Shown: positions 1-10,390 of the stretch, in pieces
Position numbering within the stretch: position 1 is the first letter of the stretch
Layout: each line of letters starts with the position of its first letter
Source: Saccharomycopsis fibuligera x Saccharomycopsis cf. fibuligera
Taxonomy: Eukaryota > Ascomycota > Saccharomycetes > Ascoideales > Saccharomycopsidaceae
DNA: 64,000 nt
Assembly (NCBI GenBank): GCA_001936135.1
Contig: CP012819.1
Location: forward strand, 868,001-932,000
Direction: 5' to 3'
Position numbers and translations under genes: made by a program
The notes under the pieces: model-generated
The model's input: the letters and a program-made list of their open reading frames with translations, nothing else
What the model was told of the DNA's origin: nothing
Database searches by the model: none

Positions 1-716
1 ATTTCAAAAAGCAGCGCAATTGGCTTATTTCGTGTGGTTCCAATGATGGTAATATTTACACTTATGATTTAAGGATGGGGAAACTTATCATTGATGATAT
101 CGTACAATTGGAAGGATCCAGAAATGATGGCGATTATGGAAATGCTGCCACTTTTTCTGCTAAAAAGCATAGCCATCCAATAACTTCCATATCCTTATCC
201 AACGAGTCAGATAGTCAAAATTTGGCTTCCAAGTATGCAGTAATAAATTCGCTCAATAATCCAATACAGCTTTTTATAACAAATATTGCCAGTTCTCTCT
301 CAGTGACTTCTCCTGCTGATATTAATTTTGTCTCAGAATACAATCAGTACGACATATCAGAAGCCGAGGCCTCTCTGGTACTGCTGCTGCGGATTATTCA
401 AAAGCAACATTTCTCTAAAAAAACGTTTGACAAACTGTACAAAGTGGACGCATCTTTGATTAATCACGACTTGAATATCATTTCAGGCTCAGAGACCGGA
501 GAGGTTTATATCTGGAAGGTTGGAAAATCTCACGACAGAAGCACAATAGAATCGAATGGCTCTGATACTATTTTAAAAACATTCAATAGTTACATGACTA
601 CTGAAAATCAGAGTAACAAATTGCTTGCAAACGTTGCTTATTTATCTACAGTTCATTGTGTTATTGCCACTGGTGGTGATGGCAAGTTGCATCTATGGGA
701 AAACGTGCGGCTATGA
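1..716 (+). CDS. WD40-repeat protein, C-terminal part (cut by window edge)
   Basis: The reading frame is open from base 3, so the first ATG (75) is internal and the gene begins outside the window. The visible 237 codons hold three WD40-type blades: one at the start with SNDGNIYTYDLR, one in the middle with SGSETGEVYIWKV and one at the very end with TGGDGKLHLWENV. Blades are separated by long Ser/Asn-rich loops. The protein ends directly after the last blade, as in many small propeller proteins. WD40 proteins act as scaffolds, but nothing here tells which complex this one serves. The gene is followed by EFM4 in the same direction. I cannot assign an orthologue from this fragment. Confidence 0.75.
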   Translation, partial: FKKQRNWLISCGSNDGNIYTYDLRMGKLIIDDIVQLEGSRNDGDYGNAATFSAKKHSHPITSISLSNESDSQNLASKYAVINSLNNPIQLFITNIASSLSVTSPADINFVSEYNQYDISEAEASLVLLLRIIQKQHFSKKTFDKLYKVDASLINHDLNIISGSETGEVYIWKVGKSHDRSTIESNGSDTILKTFNSYMTTENQSNKLLANVAYLSTVHCVIATGGDGKLHLWENVRL

Positions 717-1147
717 GTTTTTTTATAGGTGTATTCATTTTATACTAGCATCCTGCTGTCAGTTGTGATTAGCAGCCATTATCATCACTTTTATTCGATA
801 TGTAGCATCTCTATATGCAGAGATTTACTCTTACATGCTTTCCTTCAGTGTTTTTATTACAGGTGACTGGTATTCCTAAATATAGTTAGAATTAAGGATA
901 ACCAATATTGTTAAAGTTATTCTTAATTTCTGTTCTCCTCTACCACGGAGCACGTTCATGTTATATGATGGTAGCATTATAGTAAAGTGAACGTATTATA
1001 ACCAACTTTATAATATGTGTGTTAGTAATATTACCCGCTTTAAATTCATAATCTAATAAGCGGGTATTGACCCAAATACTTGCCAACATTGGCATCCGCA
1101 TACAAAAGTGGCATGCAAGATAGAAAAAGATTGTTATAGCGATGGTG

Positions 1148-1181
<34 letters not shown>

Positions 1182-1304
1182 CAGCATGTTGTATTGATGG
1201 GATCCAGAACGACGGACTACAGTATTGTAAAAATTATTGATCGGTAATACTGATACCCCCTAAATATAACATCACCACTAACTCACCTAGTAATTACATA
1301 TATA
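717..1304. other. Intergenic region with a 30-A homopolymer
   Basis: No gene is supported in this AT-rich stretch between the WD40 gene and EFM4. A run of 30 consecutive A residues lies at 1148-1177. It produces an artefactual poly-Phe frame on the other strand. The bases just before 1305 are the EFM4 promoter and leader. Confidence 0.7.
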
Positions 1305-2045
1305 ATGGCGTCTGAGGAGTTCCAGCTATCCAAATCCACATTGGGAAAAAAACAATACTGGGATGATTTTTATAAACTTGAAGAAACAAACTTTGAGATT
1401 AATTCAGAAGATACCGGAGAATGTTGGTTTGATGAATCAAACGCAGAAGAAAAGATGATAGAGTTCTTGGTGGAAAATTTTGAAGAATTAGATACTATTA
1501 ACAGGAGGTCCAAAATTTTAGATCTTGGCACCGGTAACGGGCATTTGTTATTTGAGCTTCGTCAACATGAAGATGGATTTTTCAAAGATAGTCCGTTGAT
1601 TGGTATTGACTACTCTGAAAACTCCGTCAAATTTGCACAAAAAATTGCTACTCAGAGGCATTTTGACAATAATATTTCATTCTATCAGGTGGATTTTCTC
1701 ACTAAATATAAAGAATTTCTTGAAAGTAGTGTGTTTCACGATATAGATATCTTCTTAGATAAAGGAACTCTTGACGCAATTGCCCTTAATGATGAAAAAT
1801 ACCCATACGAAGATGGCAAATCATATGTGGGTTACGAATTATACCCTAGAGTCGTTGAAAAACTTATGAAGAAGGATTCTGTGTTGCTTATTACTAGTTG
1901 CAATTTTAGCGAAGAGGAATTAACTAAAGTTATACTCAACAATAGCAGCCATTTGCAAGTTTGGAAGCAAATCAACTATCCAAGCTTTGAGTTTGGTGGG
2001 GTTAAGGGATCTACGATATGCTCAATTGCATTTACCAAACAATAG
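1305..2045 (+). CDS. EFM4: EFM4/See1-type protein lysine methyltransferase (eEF1A)
   Basis: A 246-residue class I S-adenosylmethionine-dependent methyltransferase. The N-terminal part carries the family signature around YWDDFYKLEETNF. Motif I is ILDLGTGNGHLLFEL (about residues 70-84), with an acidic residue after motif II in GIDYSEN. The METTL10/Efm4 hallmark is FLDKGTLDAI (about residues 157-166). In S. cerevisiae Efm4 methylates a lysine of elongation factor eEF1A in the cytosol. Length is close to the 257-residue yeast protein. It is followed convergently by YRB2, as in S. cerevisiae (YIL064W-YIL063C), which strengthens the call. A 26-A run at 2117-2142 lies in the short gap to YRB2. Confidence 0.92.
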   Translation: MASEEFQLSKSTLGKKQYWDDFYKLEETNFEINSEDTGECWFDESNAEEKMIEFLVENFEELDTINRRSKILDLGTGNGHLLFELRQHEDGFFKDSPLIGIDYSENSVKFAQKIATQRHFDNNISFYQVDFLTKYKEFLESSVFHDIDIFLDKGTLDAIALNDEKYPYEDGKSYVGYELYPRVVEKLMKKDSVLLITSCNFSEEELTKVILNNSSHLQVWKQINYPSFEFGGVKGSTICSIAFTKQ

Positions 2046-2110
2046 AAAGCATAAGAAAAAAAAAACAGTCATATTTTCTAATCTTTGCATTATAAAAAAT
2101 AAACGTAATT

Positions 2111-2142
<32 letters not shown>

Positions 2143-2199
2143 CTAAGATTTTCATTATGTTAAAATTACACGACAACACCAAAACGCTAATAGCTTTTT

Positions 2200-3501
2200 T
2201 TAGTCCTTTGGTGGCTCTTTATCACTAGATTCTTTGCTATCCTCACTGCTGCTCGTCGGAATTAAATCCTTGATTGTATTGTAAAGGTCATTAGCAGTCT
2301 CCCTATTAGCAACTCTAATTGCATATTGAACAAGTTTTTGATTCTTGGCTAGACCATGCTCACCCTTTTCTGTATCTAAATTGCTGTAATCTGTTTCGAT
2401 GCTATTCAATCTGATAAACTTTTCAGAATGTAATGAACTTTCCATTCCTTTAAAAACTTCAAATCCTTTAGAAATTGGTATATTCAAAATTACTTTCAAA
2501 ATACCAATTGTTCTCATAACTATTCTTGATTTTGCTGTTTGAGATTTCTCTTTCGGTAGGTCATTGATATGTAACACGCCAACTCCTCTTTCTTTCCAAC
2601 CACTCTTAATATCGTGTAAATTCAAAACATATAATTTCGCCTTGCATTGGAAAATTGCTGTTTCTTCTTCTTCACCAGTAGTTATTTCTTTTTTTTCAAG
2701 CTTAACTGCTTGGTAAAGGTTACCAGATTTGGCTGAATCTCCATTAGATTCATTTTTTTCACTTCCTTTACTTTCGCTATCAGCTATCTCCTTTTTAGCA
2801 TCCAATTTGTCAAATATAGATTGTCTGTTGGTTGCGTTTTGAAATGCATTTGAGAACTTGGAACCTGCACCGAACACAAACGGTTTAGGATCGGCAGCCG
2901 GCGTGCTAGCTACTGACGAACTAGCAGATTGTGGGGCAGGAGTGGAGCTTTCGCTCGGTTGGGAAGGTTGAGAGAAAGCACTACTGCCAAAAACATTCTT
3001 TCTTCCTGATAATCCGGAAAACGCAGTAGCTCCAAACTTTGAACCTTGTCCGAAGACAAAGCCAGACTTTTTGCCTTCATCTTCTTTTCTATCATTTTCT
3101 TTGTTGTTTTTCTTATTTTGTTCATTGTGTTTAGTATTATCATGGTCTTTTTTGTCCGATGACTTCAATGCAGTCTCATCTTCGTTGCTTGCTGTATCCT
3201 TGATAAGCTGTGGCGCTGTTTCTAGCGTAGCATTGGCGGATCCTATATTTGAATCTTCCTCTTTGTCACTTTCCTCTTTGTCACATTTCTCTTGGCCCTC
3301 AGAAGGTTCATTGGCTTCTAAATGTTGTTCTGATTTGGCCTTCTTCAAGAGATGTTCTTTTGGTTCACGAATTTCAGGGTTTGTTAAATCTGCCTCTTCG
3401 TGAGTTCTTTTATGAGCATGCTGGCCAACAGCTTTCTCCGCGTGACTGATAATTGGTTGAGACTCAGAATTTTCAACTTGTTTGTCTACTTGGTCAGACA
3501 T
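2200..3501 (-). CDS. YRB2: Yrb2-type Ran-binding nuclear export cofactor
   Basis: A 433-residue protein. The N-terminal third is highly charged (Lys/Glu/Asp-rich). The centre has FG-type motifs typical of Yrb2/RanBP3 (GFVFGQGSKFG, NVFGSSAF, PFVFGAGSKF). The C-terminal part from about residue 275 is a Ran-binding domain, with ETAIFQCKAKLYVL, WKERGVGVLHIND and the basic RIVMRT segment. Yrb2 binds Ran-GTP and Crm1 and promotes nuclear protein export. The FG motifs likely contact nucleoporins or Crm1. The ATG at 3501 is the first in frame. The gene is convergent with EFM4 and divergent from SNP1 across about 290 bp, the same neighbours as S. cerevisiae YIL063C. Confidence 0.93.
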   Translation of the reverse strand: MSDQVDKQVENSESQPIISHAEKAVGQHAHKRTHEEADLTNPEIREPKEHLLKKAKSEQHLEANEPSEGQEKCDKEESDKEEDSNIGSANATLETAPQLIKDTASNEDETALKSSDKKDHDNTKHNEQNKKNNKENDRKEDEGKKSGFVFGQGSKFGATAFSGLSGRKNVFGSSAFSQPSQPSESSTPAPQSASSSVASTPAADPKPFVFGAGSKFSNAFQNATNRQSIFDKLDAKKEIADSESKGSEKNESNGDSAKSGNLYQAVKLEKKEITTGEEEETAIFQCKAKLYVLNLHDIKSGWKERGVGVLHINDLPKEKSQTAKSRIVMRTIGILKVILNIPISKGFEVFKGMESSLHSEKFIRLNSIETDYSNLDTEKGEHGLAKNQKLVQYAIRVANRETANDLYNTIKDLIPTSSSEDSKESSDKEPPKD

Positions 3502-3788
3502 TTTTCTAGGATTTTCTTTAAATTTAGCAAGAGTAAGTTACGGACTACAACGAGTAAGATATTCTGTGTTTGATGTTTTTAATACTTTTTTTTAGAAAAA
3601 ATTGTACTGTTTTGATGACAGTAGAAGTACCACGGATTATGTAATCGGAGCTATATTTGGAGTTTAAAAAATTGTAAAGGGAAAAGCGAAAAACATACAA
3701 AGTACAAGCGCCAATTTCCACGATGATCTGTTAATACATGGCTGCTATTGGTTATAAACACATTGAGAAGACAAGATAATTATCGAAA
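3502..3788. promoter_or_regulatory. Divergent promoter of YRB2 and SNP1
   Basis: 287 bp lie between the two start codons. The stretch is AT-rich with short A and T tracts, as in typical yeast divergent promoters. No specific factor site can be assigned with confidence. Confidence 0.45.
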
Positions 3789-4777
3789 ATGGTATGTTGA
3801 CTTTCTATATATACTACAGAAGCCTTTATACTACTGTTTGATGGTACTAATTCAACCAACCTATTTAGACATCTGACGCATCCAAATTTCCTCCAAAGAT
3901 CGCAAAGCTCTTTGAGCCTAGGCCACCGTTGGTATTTTTAGAGTCAACAGATATACCACCAGCAAAAAGAAGAAATAAAGATATAGATGGAATATCCAGC
4001 ATACTACCGCAGTTGACAGACTACACCAAAATAGAGTACAGCCCAACTGAAGGCGTTCAACAGCAGCAACAGCGGGAGAAAAAGGAGAAGAATAATCAGC
4101 AGCGCACAAAACTATTGGAGGACTTGAAGAATTGGAATCCAGACAATGACCCTCAGATTCGTGGGAATCCATATAAGACGTTGTTCGTTGGTAGACTAGC
4201 GTATAGCGTAACGGAGGTCGACCTTCAAAAAGAGTTTAGCGCATACGGTCCTATAGAAAGAGTGAGGGTAGTGCGAGATAAAAACACTAATCAATCAAGA
4301 GGCTACGGCTTCATCATCTTTGAAAGAGAAAGAGACTTGAACGCTGCATGCAAAGAAGCCAATGGGAAAGTGATAAATGACAGAGCCATTATTGTTGACG
4401 TTGAAAGAGGAAGAACCGTTAAAAATTGGCAGCCAAGAAGACTCGGTGGTGGAATAGGCGGCAGAGGATATACCCAGAAACAGCCTGATATGAACAGAAA
4501 TGGATATTGGCCGTCTGGATATGGTAATAAAAGATTTGGCGATAAACCACCTTTTAGGAAAAGTTATCACGATAGTTATTCGAGAACCCGGGAGAATAAT
4601 GATCGAGCATACACTGGCAGTAGATACACAGGCAGATATGAATCGAGAGACAGGGATTTCTTCGAACGAGAAAGAGAGGGAAAGACACATCATGTAGAGA
4701 GAGAACGCGAAAGGGAAAAATTTAGAGAAAAGCGGATAGAGAATGAACGAGTTAGGGGTAAGCCTAAAGCTTATTAA
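3789..4777 (+). CDS. SNP1: U1 snRNP 70K protein (Snp1), exon 1 is only the ATG
   Basis: Without splicing the frame has no ATG near its start. The coding sequence is join(3789-3791, 3869-4777): ATG, then a GTATGT donor, a TACTAAT branch site and a TAG acceptor, giving 303 residues. The spliced start reads M-TSDASKF, then the family signature around LFEPRPPL and the charged PPAKRR segment. One RRM follows at about residues 103-180, with RNP2 LFVGRL and RNP1 RGYGFIIF, then GGGIGGRG and a long Arg/Glu/Asp tail (RERER type). U1-70K binds stem-loop I of U1 snRNA and helps recognise 5' splice sites. Position next to YRB2 matches S. cerevisiae (YIL063C and YIL061C). Confidence 0.93.
3792..3868 (+). 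other. SNP1 intron directly after the start codon
   Basis: 77 nt. Donor GTATGT at 3792-3797, branch site TACTAAT at 3845-3851, acceptor TAG ending at 3868, 17 nt after the branch site. The downstream exon is in frame with the ATG (phase 0) and restores the conserved N-terminus, which the unspliced sequence cannot encode. Confidence 0.88.
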
Positions 4778-5340
4778 GACCGTCATTTTTACATGGCTTC
4801 TGCCAGACTTGTATCAATTGTGTATCAAAATTGATCGCTATCGAGGTTATCATAATTATTGCCATTCATATATTTAAGTGTATTATAGTAGGAGCAGCTG
4901 TCATTCCCGATGTCTAAGATTTCACTGTTGACATTTTTGCCGACAGTATTTATGTTTATGTTTATGTTTGTTTGTTTATTTATGATTTTCCGAGAGTACC
5001 AAAGCTCTTTCATGTGTAGATACAACTGACTATACAATGTGCTCTCGCAGCTGTGCAAAGAAATGTTATGTGGTTCGAAAGCCTTATTCTTATGAGGACT
5101 GAATACCAGGATATTGCAACTGAAACTTACTAGGATTGACCGAAACGTAAACAAACGCATTGGGTTAAGTGCCTATTTGGGAAAAATGTAAATACATCCG
5201 CTTTTCACCAAACTTTTTTTATATCAGTACTTCTTTTCCAAGTTAACCAAACCTCAGCATACTTTGAACATTGCCATTGATAATGGAGTAGCTCCCACTT
5301 CAAGGTAGCCAGTCAAATAAATTAATATTATTTCTTCGCA
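4778..5340. other. Intergenic region SNP1 to kinesin gene
   Basis: 563 bp with no supported gene. A reading frame on the minus strand shows no recognisable motif and low-complexity Asn/Ile content, so I treat it as chance. The AT-rich part before 5341 is presumably the kinesin promoter. Confidence 0.6.
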
Positions 5341-7506
5341 ATGAGCGGAATCCCCATATATCTTAGGCTTAAGCCTTTTATTGGCATAACCAGCGACGGC
5401 AAAACTAATAACATCAAAATAACCAGCGATGATGAAATCGAAGTGACTGGGTCGAAGAATTTCTTGAACAGCAGTTCTGCTGGCAACAAATTTACCTTTA
5501 CCAAAATATTCAATGAAGAAACATCGCAGTTGAAAGTCTTCAAGCATACTGCTGGGAGTTTAGTAGAGAATGTGTTGGCCGGTAATGATTCCTCGGTGTT
5601 CACTGTCGGTCCTAGTGGCTCTGGAAAGAGTTTCTCTACTTTGGGCTCTGCAACGCAGCCTGGTTTGTTGGTATATTCACTTCATAAAGCTTTTGAAGCA
5701 GTTAAGGCTATGGATGACACGAATGACAATGCTGAGAATATAGATTCACAACTGAAAAGCACATACCTTAATGTTTTGCAACAGCATTATGGCCCTTTGT
5801 TTGTTGGAGGCCATGGCATGAAAACTACAATTTCCACAGTCAAAACAGCAAAGCCATCTGGCAAAAAACACTTTATCTCTCTAAACATTTTTGAGCTTTA
5901 TACCGACACAGTTGTTGATTTACTAGAGTCTGAATGTGATAATTATACTTTGCGTAAAACTAGAAGCATGAGAATCGGTTCCTCCAAAGAGATTATTACT
6001 GATTCTAAGGATGGGAAAGTTAAACCATCTGGATTGATATATTACTGTGTTCATGATATCAATGATGCTCAAAAATTGATCAATAGAGCAATCAAGAAGA
6101 GGCATGTAAGTAGTACTGAAATGAACTCGCAATCCTCAAGAAGTCATATTTTCATTTATGTCAATTTTCATCAGGTTGCTATTGAGGAGAATAGCACAGA
6201 AGCGACAGTGACATCTTCTAGACTAACTGTGGCTGATTTGGCTGGTTCTGAAAGACTTAAATCAACTAAAACTAGCAGCCAAAGAAAAGAAGGGAATATA
6301 ACGAACTTGAGTTTGTCTGAATTGGGCAGAGTTTTGCAGACTATTAGCACATTGAAAAAACCATTAAAAGAGAGCGACAAGGCAATTTTGCGTTCTTCTA
6401 AAATGACAAGGTTGTTGTTTGCTGACTACTTGGGCAATAAAAATCATCAACTAATAATTTTGGTCAATATTGATCCTTTTGCTGACCCAAAGATCATAAT
6501 GTCGGTTTTGAGGATTATCAAACCTGCAGACAGGTATCTAAATACAGAATCAGTCAAAGACATTTCTAGCTCGGCGAGTTCATCGCCAGCTAAAGCAAAA
6601 GTTATGATGGCCAGTACAGTCCACAAGCCATCCACACAGCTAAGATTAGTGCAATCACCAGGAAGCTTAACCAGAAATGCCATCGCCAGATTAACACAAT
6701 CTACACAAGCCTCACAGGCTAAAATAATAAGCCCATCACATACGGAAACTAGCTCAATTTCAAAGCGTATATCACCATCAAAAATTAATAAGTCACCTAT
6801 CAGACTAAATGCCTCCCCTACAAAAGTTGATACCTCCCCAATAAAACTTGATACCACCAACTCCAGAACGCAAGAAAAAGTCGATACCTCAGGAATTAAA
6901 ATGAGCACTTCTTTTTCTAGATCACCAACGAAATTGATACGCTCCAGTAGTTCAACAAGAGCACAAAATAATGAGTTGAGAGACAAGGTCGATCTGCTTG
7001 AGCAAGAAGTTGAAGTTCTAAAAAGCCACTTGGAACAAGCAAATGACTACATTGCACAAAATGAATTCCGTGTTCGTCAAGATGCTGCTCAAGAATATGC
7101 TATAATAATTGACAGTATCGAGAAGAACCACAGAGAGCTTATGGATAAATTTGAAGCCGCAAATGTCAAATCAACAGACCAGAGAATAGAAATGTTGGAA
7201 AGGGAGATGAAAGAAGAAATTGAGAAGTTAACACAGGATAACAGAGATTTGCTTAAAGAAAACTCTAAAAGCACAACTAATTATGAGCAGCTACTTTTTA
7301 AACATGAAACGAATCTTAAAGTCCTAAGAGATCTTGAATCACAAATTCATAATTTTAACAATGACAACATCAAGCTTAAACATGAAAATCAGAAACTCAA
7401 GACTGAGGTCGAAAAGCTTAGAAAATGGAAGTCTGATAATATTGGTATTATTGGCCAAACAAAAGATTCTGAACAGATAAAAGAAACTCTTACAAAACAG
7501 CATTAA
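5341..7506 (+). CDS. Kinesin-6-like motor protein, ending at an in-frame TAA
   Basis: A 721-residue protein with an N-terminal kinesin motor. The P-loop is GPSGSGKS (about residues 90-97, variant of GQTGSGKT). Switch I is SSRSH (about 265) and switch II is DLAGSER (about 299), followed by SKMTRLLFADYLG. A long insertion between the P-loop region and the FISLNIFELYTDTVVDLLE strand resembles kinesin-6 motors, which S. cerevisiae lacks. The middle (about 400-540) is Ser/Thr/Pro-rich with repeated SPTK/SPIK-like sites, possible CDK targets. From about 545 it is coiled coil. Kinesin-6 motors act on the anaphase spindle midzone; that role is inferred. The coiled coil is cut by TAA at 7504-7506 and resumes in the same frame. 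Confidence 0.8.
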   Translation: MSGIPIYLRLKPFIGITSDGKTNNIKITSDDEIEVTGSKNFLNSSSAGNKFTFTKIFNEETSQLKVFKHTAGSLVENVLAGNDSSVFTVGPSGSGKSFSTLGSATQPGLLVYSLHKAFEAVKAMDDTNDNAENIDSQLKSTYLNVLQQHYGPLFVGGHGMKTTISTVKTAKPSGKKHFISLNIFELYTDTVVDLLESECDNYTLRKTRSMRIGSSKEIITDSKDGKVKPSGLIYYCVHDINDAQKLINRAIKKRHVSSTEMNSQSSRSHIFIYVNFHQVAIEENSTEATVTSSRLTVADLAGSERLKSTKTSSQRKEGNITNLSLSELGRVLQTISTLKKPLKESDKAILRSSKMTRLLFADYLGNKNHQLIILVNIDPFADPKIIMSVLRIIKPADRYLNTESVKDISSSASSSPAKAKVMMASTVHKPSTQLRLVQSPGSLTRNAIARLTQSTQASQAKIISPSHTETSSISKRISPSKINKSPIRLNASPTKVDTSPIKLDTTNSRTQEKVDTSGIKMSTSFSRSPTKLIRSSSSTRAQNNELRDKVDLLEQEVEVLKSHLEQANDYIAQNEFRVRQDAAQEYAIIIDSIEKNHRELMDKFEAANVKSTDQRIEMLEREMKEEIEKLTQDNRDLLKENSKSTTNYEQLLFKHETNLKVLRDLESQIHNFNNDNIKLKHENQKLKTEVEKLRKWKSDNIGIIGQTKDSEQIKETLTKQH

Positions 7507-7914
7507 ATGAAAATTAAGGACTACGAATTGAAAATCAACTCTTTGTCGGAAAAATTGAAAACGGAAACTGAAAGAAATATAACGAATAAATTTTGCCATC
7601 AAGATGCAGGCGTGTCAATGAAGTCAAACATAAATTCCACAAAAAACGATATATCAGCATACTTTGATGAAAATGTAAATGCTAACAATGAACTGGGAGT
7701 GCAAAAGAGAGGTAACGCAAAAAGACAAAAGACAAGAAAAAGCAATAACGTATTGAGGGAGTCTCTAGATACTTCAATTAACATCTTGCCACAGCAGTTG
7801 AAACCAATTAAGAAAAGCAAACACAAGGCTACAGAAGAAAGCAAAAAATCCGGCAAAAGAGCTTTGAAAAAGCCAAAAAATTTGATCATGTATGAGGAAA
7901 ATGAAAACTTGTAG
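7507..7914 (+). CDS. In-frame continuation of the kinesin gene after the TAA
   Basis: This 135-residue segment begins with ATG immediately after the TAA and is in exactly the same frame as the motor ORF (2166 bases apart). It continues coiled coil (YELKINSLSEKLKTETE) and then gives a Lys/Arg-rich tail with nuclear-localisation-like clusters (KRQKTRK, KKSKHK). This is the expected architecture of a kinesin C-terminus rather than of an independent gene. Options are a nonsense allele, a sequencing error, readthrough, or a separately initiated fragment. No intron signals span the stop. I treat it as the displaced C-terminus of the kinesin. Confidence 0.65.
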   Translation: MKIKDYELKINSLSEKLKTETERNITNKFCHQDAGVSMKSNINSTKNDISAYFDENVNANNELGVQKRGNAKRQKTRKSNNVLRESLDTSINILPQQLKPIKKSKHKATEESKKSGKRALKKPKNLIMYEENENL

Positions 7915-9139
7915 TTGTACAATATTTATATCTTTTGCTAACATATATTGGTTTTTTATTTGGTATTTTATTAATATTTTTCTTTTTCTTGGTAGTTCTT
8001 TGGGTTGCAGTACATTTTTAATTGTACTCTTTTTTGTGTGTCATTTTAAAAAAGTTAACAAGTTTACGATTTTTAATTATATGTTCATTAATTTCTGTTT
8101 TTATTTCACTTCTTACAAATCATGCTTTGTTGTCACTGGCTTTAATATTCCGTCCAACAACTATATAACTTAACATATTACCATTGTTTTGATTCTTTAC
8201 CATCATCTATTCTAATTTACTAGAAGAATTTTACTAGAAGAATTTTACCGGAAATGTTTGTTTTTCAGACATGCTTCACTAGTGGCGTTAAGTGTTTTCA
8301 CCTAGCGGTTCGCAGTATCATTGTTGAAACAAATGATAGTATCCTGATAGTATCCTAATATCAAGAAGTATATATCCTCCCAAACTTTTATTCACACGAT
8401 ACTAATAGTCGATAAATCGTAGTTTCGTTTATTAACTATATATAAATAATGGAAAATATGTTGTGGTGGTTGCTGTTCTTGCTATAGTATGTTTTGTTGT
8501 TGATATCAACAGGTAAATAGAGATTGTTTCACTCCAATGCCATATTCCACCCACTAATATAATGGCATGATTTACTTCGTTAGCGCGGTGAGGTAGTAAA
8601 CAAGACTAGACATTCGAACAATTTTCCAGTTGATGTTCTTGTCATAGCATAGGTAAAAGTTTTTCTTCTGGATCAGGTAGCTGTTAGATCGGTATTAATT
8701 CGCTGGCATCAATGATAAAAGGATAAGGTAGTTCCAGTTCAAATTTTTTATTTATATGTAGTTTTTTCCATAATGATTGCTTACGGAATGCTGATATCTC
8801 AGGGTTCAGAGTAATCGGATGTATCGTCCTTATATTTTTAATATAACTAAATAATAATAAGTATATAGCAGTATTGGGTTGAACCGAAAGTAAATTATAA
8901 TGAGACTAAAGACAACACATATTAGCGTTGAGTTAAAATAGTAGCAAATATGCATATTGTGACACAAAATAGAAGATTCCAGAGAGTATCAGATAGAAAT
9001 ATTATGTATCTGTATCTCGAATTGTTGGTATAGACTTAAATGTTCGTCAATTGCGTTTCTGTGCATTTTATCAAAAAATGCTCCAAGTGGAAAATTTAAA
9101 AGTATCATGTAGGAACATATATGTCTATAACAAAAATTA
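7915..9139. other. AT-rich intergenic region upstream of the Ty3-type element
   Basis: About 1.2 kb with no supported gene. The first 250 bp are T-rich, probably the 3' region of the kinesin gene. The second part contains a decayed dispersed repeat (8781-9050) described separately. Confidence 0.6.
8781..9050 (+). repeat. Decayed dispersed repeat, copy A (possible old LTR)
   Basis: By eye this region aligns with the reverse complement of 44661-44868. Shared blocks include TTACGGAATGCTG, ATCTCAG, AATATAACT-AATAATAA, ATTGGGTTGAAC and TGTTCGTCAA in the same order. Both copies lie next to Ty3-type LTR material and near tRNA genes. They have no clear TG...CA ends or target duplication, so a very old LTR is the best guess. 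Confidence 0.55.
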
Positions 9140-9393
9140 TGTTGCGAACATTTTCCTTCATTGTGTTCGCATTCCTGATCAGTTTGTGTTCACAACCGTC
9201 TGAAGGATCCTTCAAATGTCCTTCAAATTGTCGAAAATCTTGTATAAAGGTCGGCGAAGTGTTCCTTTTAACTTGTGTATATAGCGATGGGTGGAATAAA
9301 TGACAAGCCGATATACCCATCGATAACGATAATAACAATAACAAACGTGTTTAAAATACTTAGTAGAGAACTAACCCTCATTTAAACACAACA
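9140..9393 (+). repeat. Left LTR of the Ty3-type element
   Basis: 254 bp with TG...CA ends and the terminal inverted repeat TGTTG/CAACA. By eye identical to the right LTR and related to the solo LTR at 51676-51918. Confidence 0.9.
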
Positions 9394-9416
9394 TTACTTC
9401 TTCGTAATTTAATTAG

Positions 9417-10358
9417 ACTCCCAACCATCATCAGTCTAATGGTCTAGCAGAACGCAATATTCGCACGGTCAGTCAAGTACTCAAAAGTTATACGGAATTG
9501 TTTTCAAATTGGCTTCAGTACTTACCCATTATTGAATATTACTTGAACGAAGCAAAGCAAACGCGTGGTTTTAATGCTTTTCAAATTAGTACAGGCAGAA
9601 ACAATGTTTTACCAGCTCCACAATCAACCCATTTTCTGCAAGAAGTTGTTCCTTGGCATGAACTAAAGGACCCCAAAAAGCGTGAACACTACAATGAGAA
9701 TCCAAACGCTTTGGCCAATTATGTTCAGTTTCAAGATGACCATCATCAGGTAATTTGGAGATTAGTCAAGAATGAGGACATTGACAACATTATCAGTCGC
9801 GAGTTTAAAGCCAACAACTTTAGACCGATTCAGAAGTTTCGGAAAAACGACTTAGTATTTGTTCATCGACTTGCTTTCCATAGTGCAACTATAAGCAAGT
9901 GGGATCCAATATATTTTGGACCATATCGCTGTGTTTCGGAGATCAGCGAATATAACCAAATTTCTATAAACATTCCTCTTCGGAGAAGTCTACGCAATCA
10001 AAAATTCTTATGCAAATGGTTAAAGCCTTATAAACGTCAGAATGACTCTGATTTTAGTTATTTACACCGAGTTTTTCAGGATTACCTCAACTGTCCACAG
10101 AAGCGTCAATTGAAAGCACGTTTAGATGATATTAAAGAGATTATTTTTATTGATATTGCTAATGAGGAGATATCTGCCACGTTTCACCGTGCTCCTCCCC
10201 ATATAGCCGGTATTTTTGATGTTGACACCTGGATGGAATGCGTGCCACAAGCAATAACTAAGAGATTGTTGAAAACATTTTTGATACGAACGGAACAAGA
10301 ACCAACAGACCAATTGGTTGATAATTGGTTACTGGATTTGGAGAAGATGTCAAGTTGA
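9417..10358 (+). pseudogene. Ty3/gypsy integrase, C-terminal fragment
   Basis: The frame is open from 9417, directly after a TAG at 9414-9416, and has no credible start codon. It begins with NHHQSNGLAERNIRTV, the segment that in gypsy integrases lies just before the catalytic glutamate helix. It continues with WLQYLPIIEYYLNE and ends with the integrase C-terminal SH3-like module (KFRKNDLVFVHR, WDPIYFGPYRC, FLCKWLKPYK) plus a tail of about 90 residues. The N-terminal zinc finger and the first two catalytic Asp residues are absent. It is a remnant that cannot encode a working integrase. The truncation starts about 23 bp after the LTR, so one deletion from beside the LTR into pol explains it. 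Confidence 0.85.
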
Positions 10359-10390
10359 GACACGTAATTAAATTACAGTTTTAGAAGTAA

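Noticed and set aside
961-1182. Small minus-strand frame beginning with a Phe run
   Set aside because: It starts inside the 30-A homopolymer and shows no motif or conserved context.
7440-7560. An intron removing the kinesin TAA
   Set aside because: No GTATGT/GTAAGT donor or TACTAAC branch site flanks the stop in suitable positions.
8322-8511. 190-bp segment starting TGTTGA and ending TCAACA, LTR-like
   Set aside because: Flanking bases (ATCAT and GGTAA) do not form a target duplication and no second copy was seen.
9105-9344. Matching 70-130 codon frames inside the LTRs (also at 11527-11922)
   Set aside because: They lie wholly or mostly within the duplicated Ty3-type LTR and simply repeat because the LTR does.
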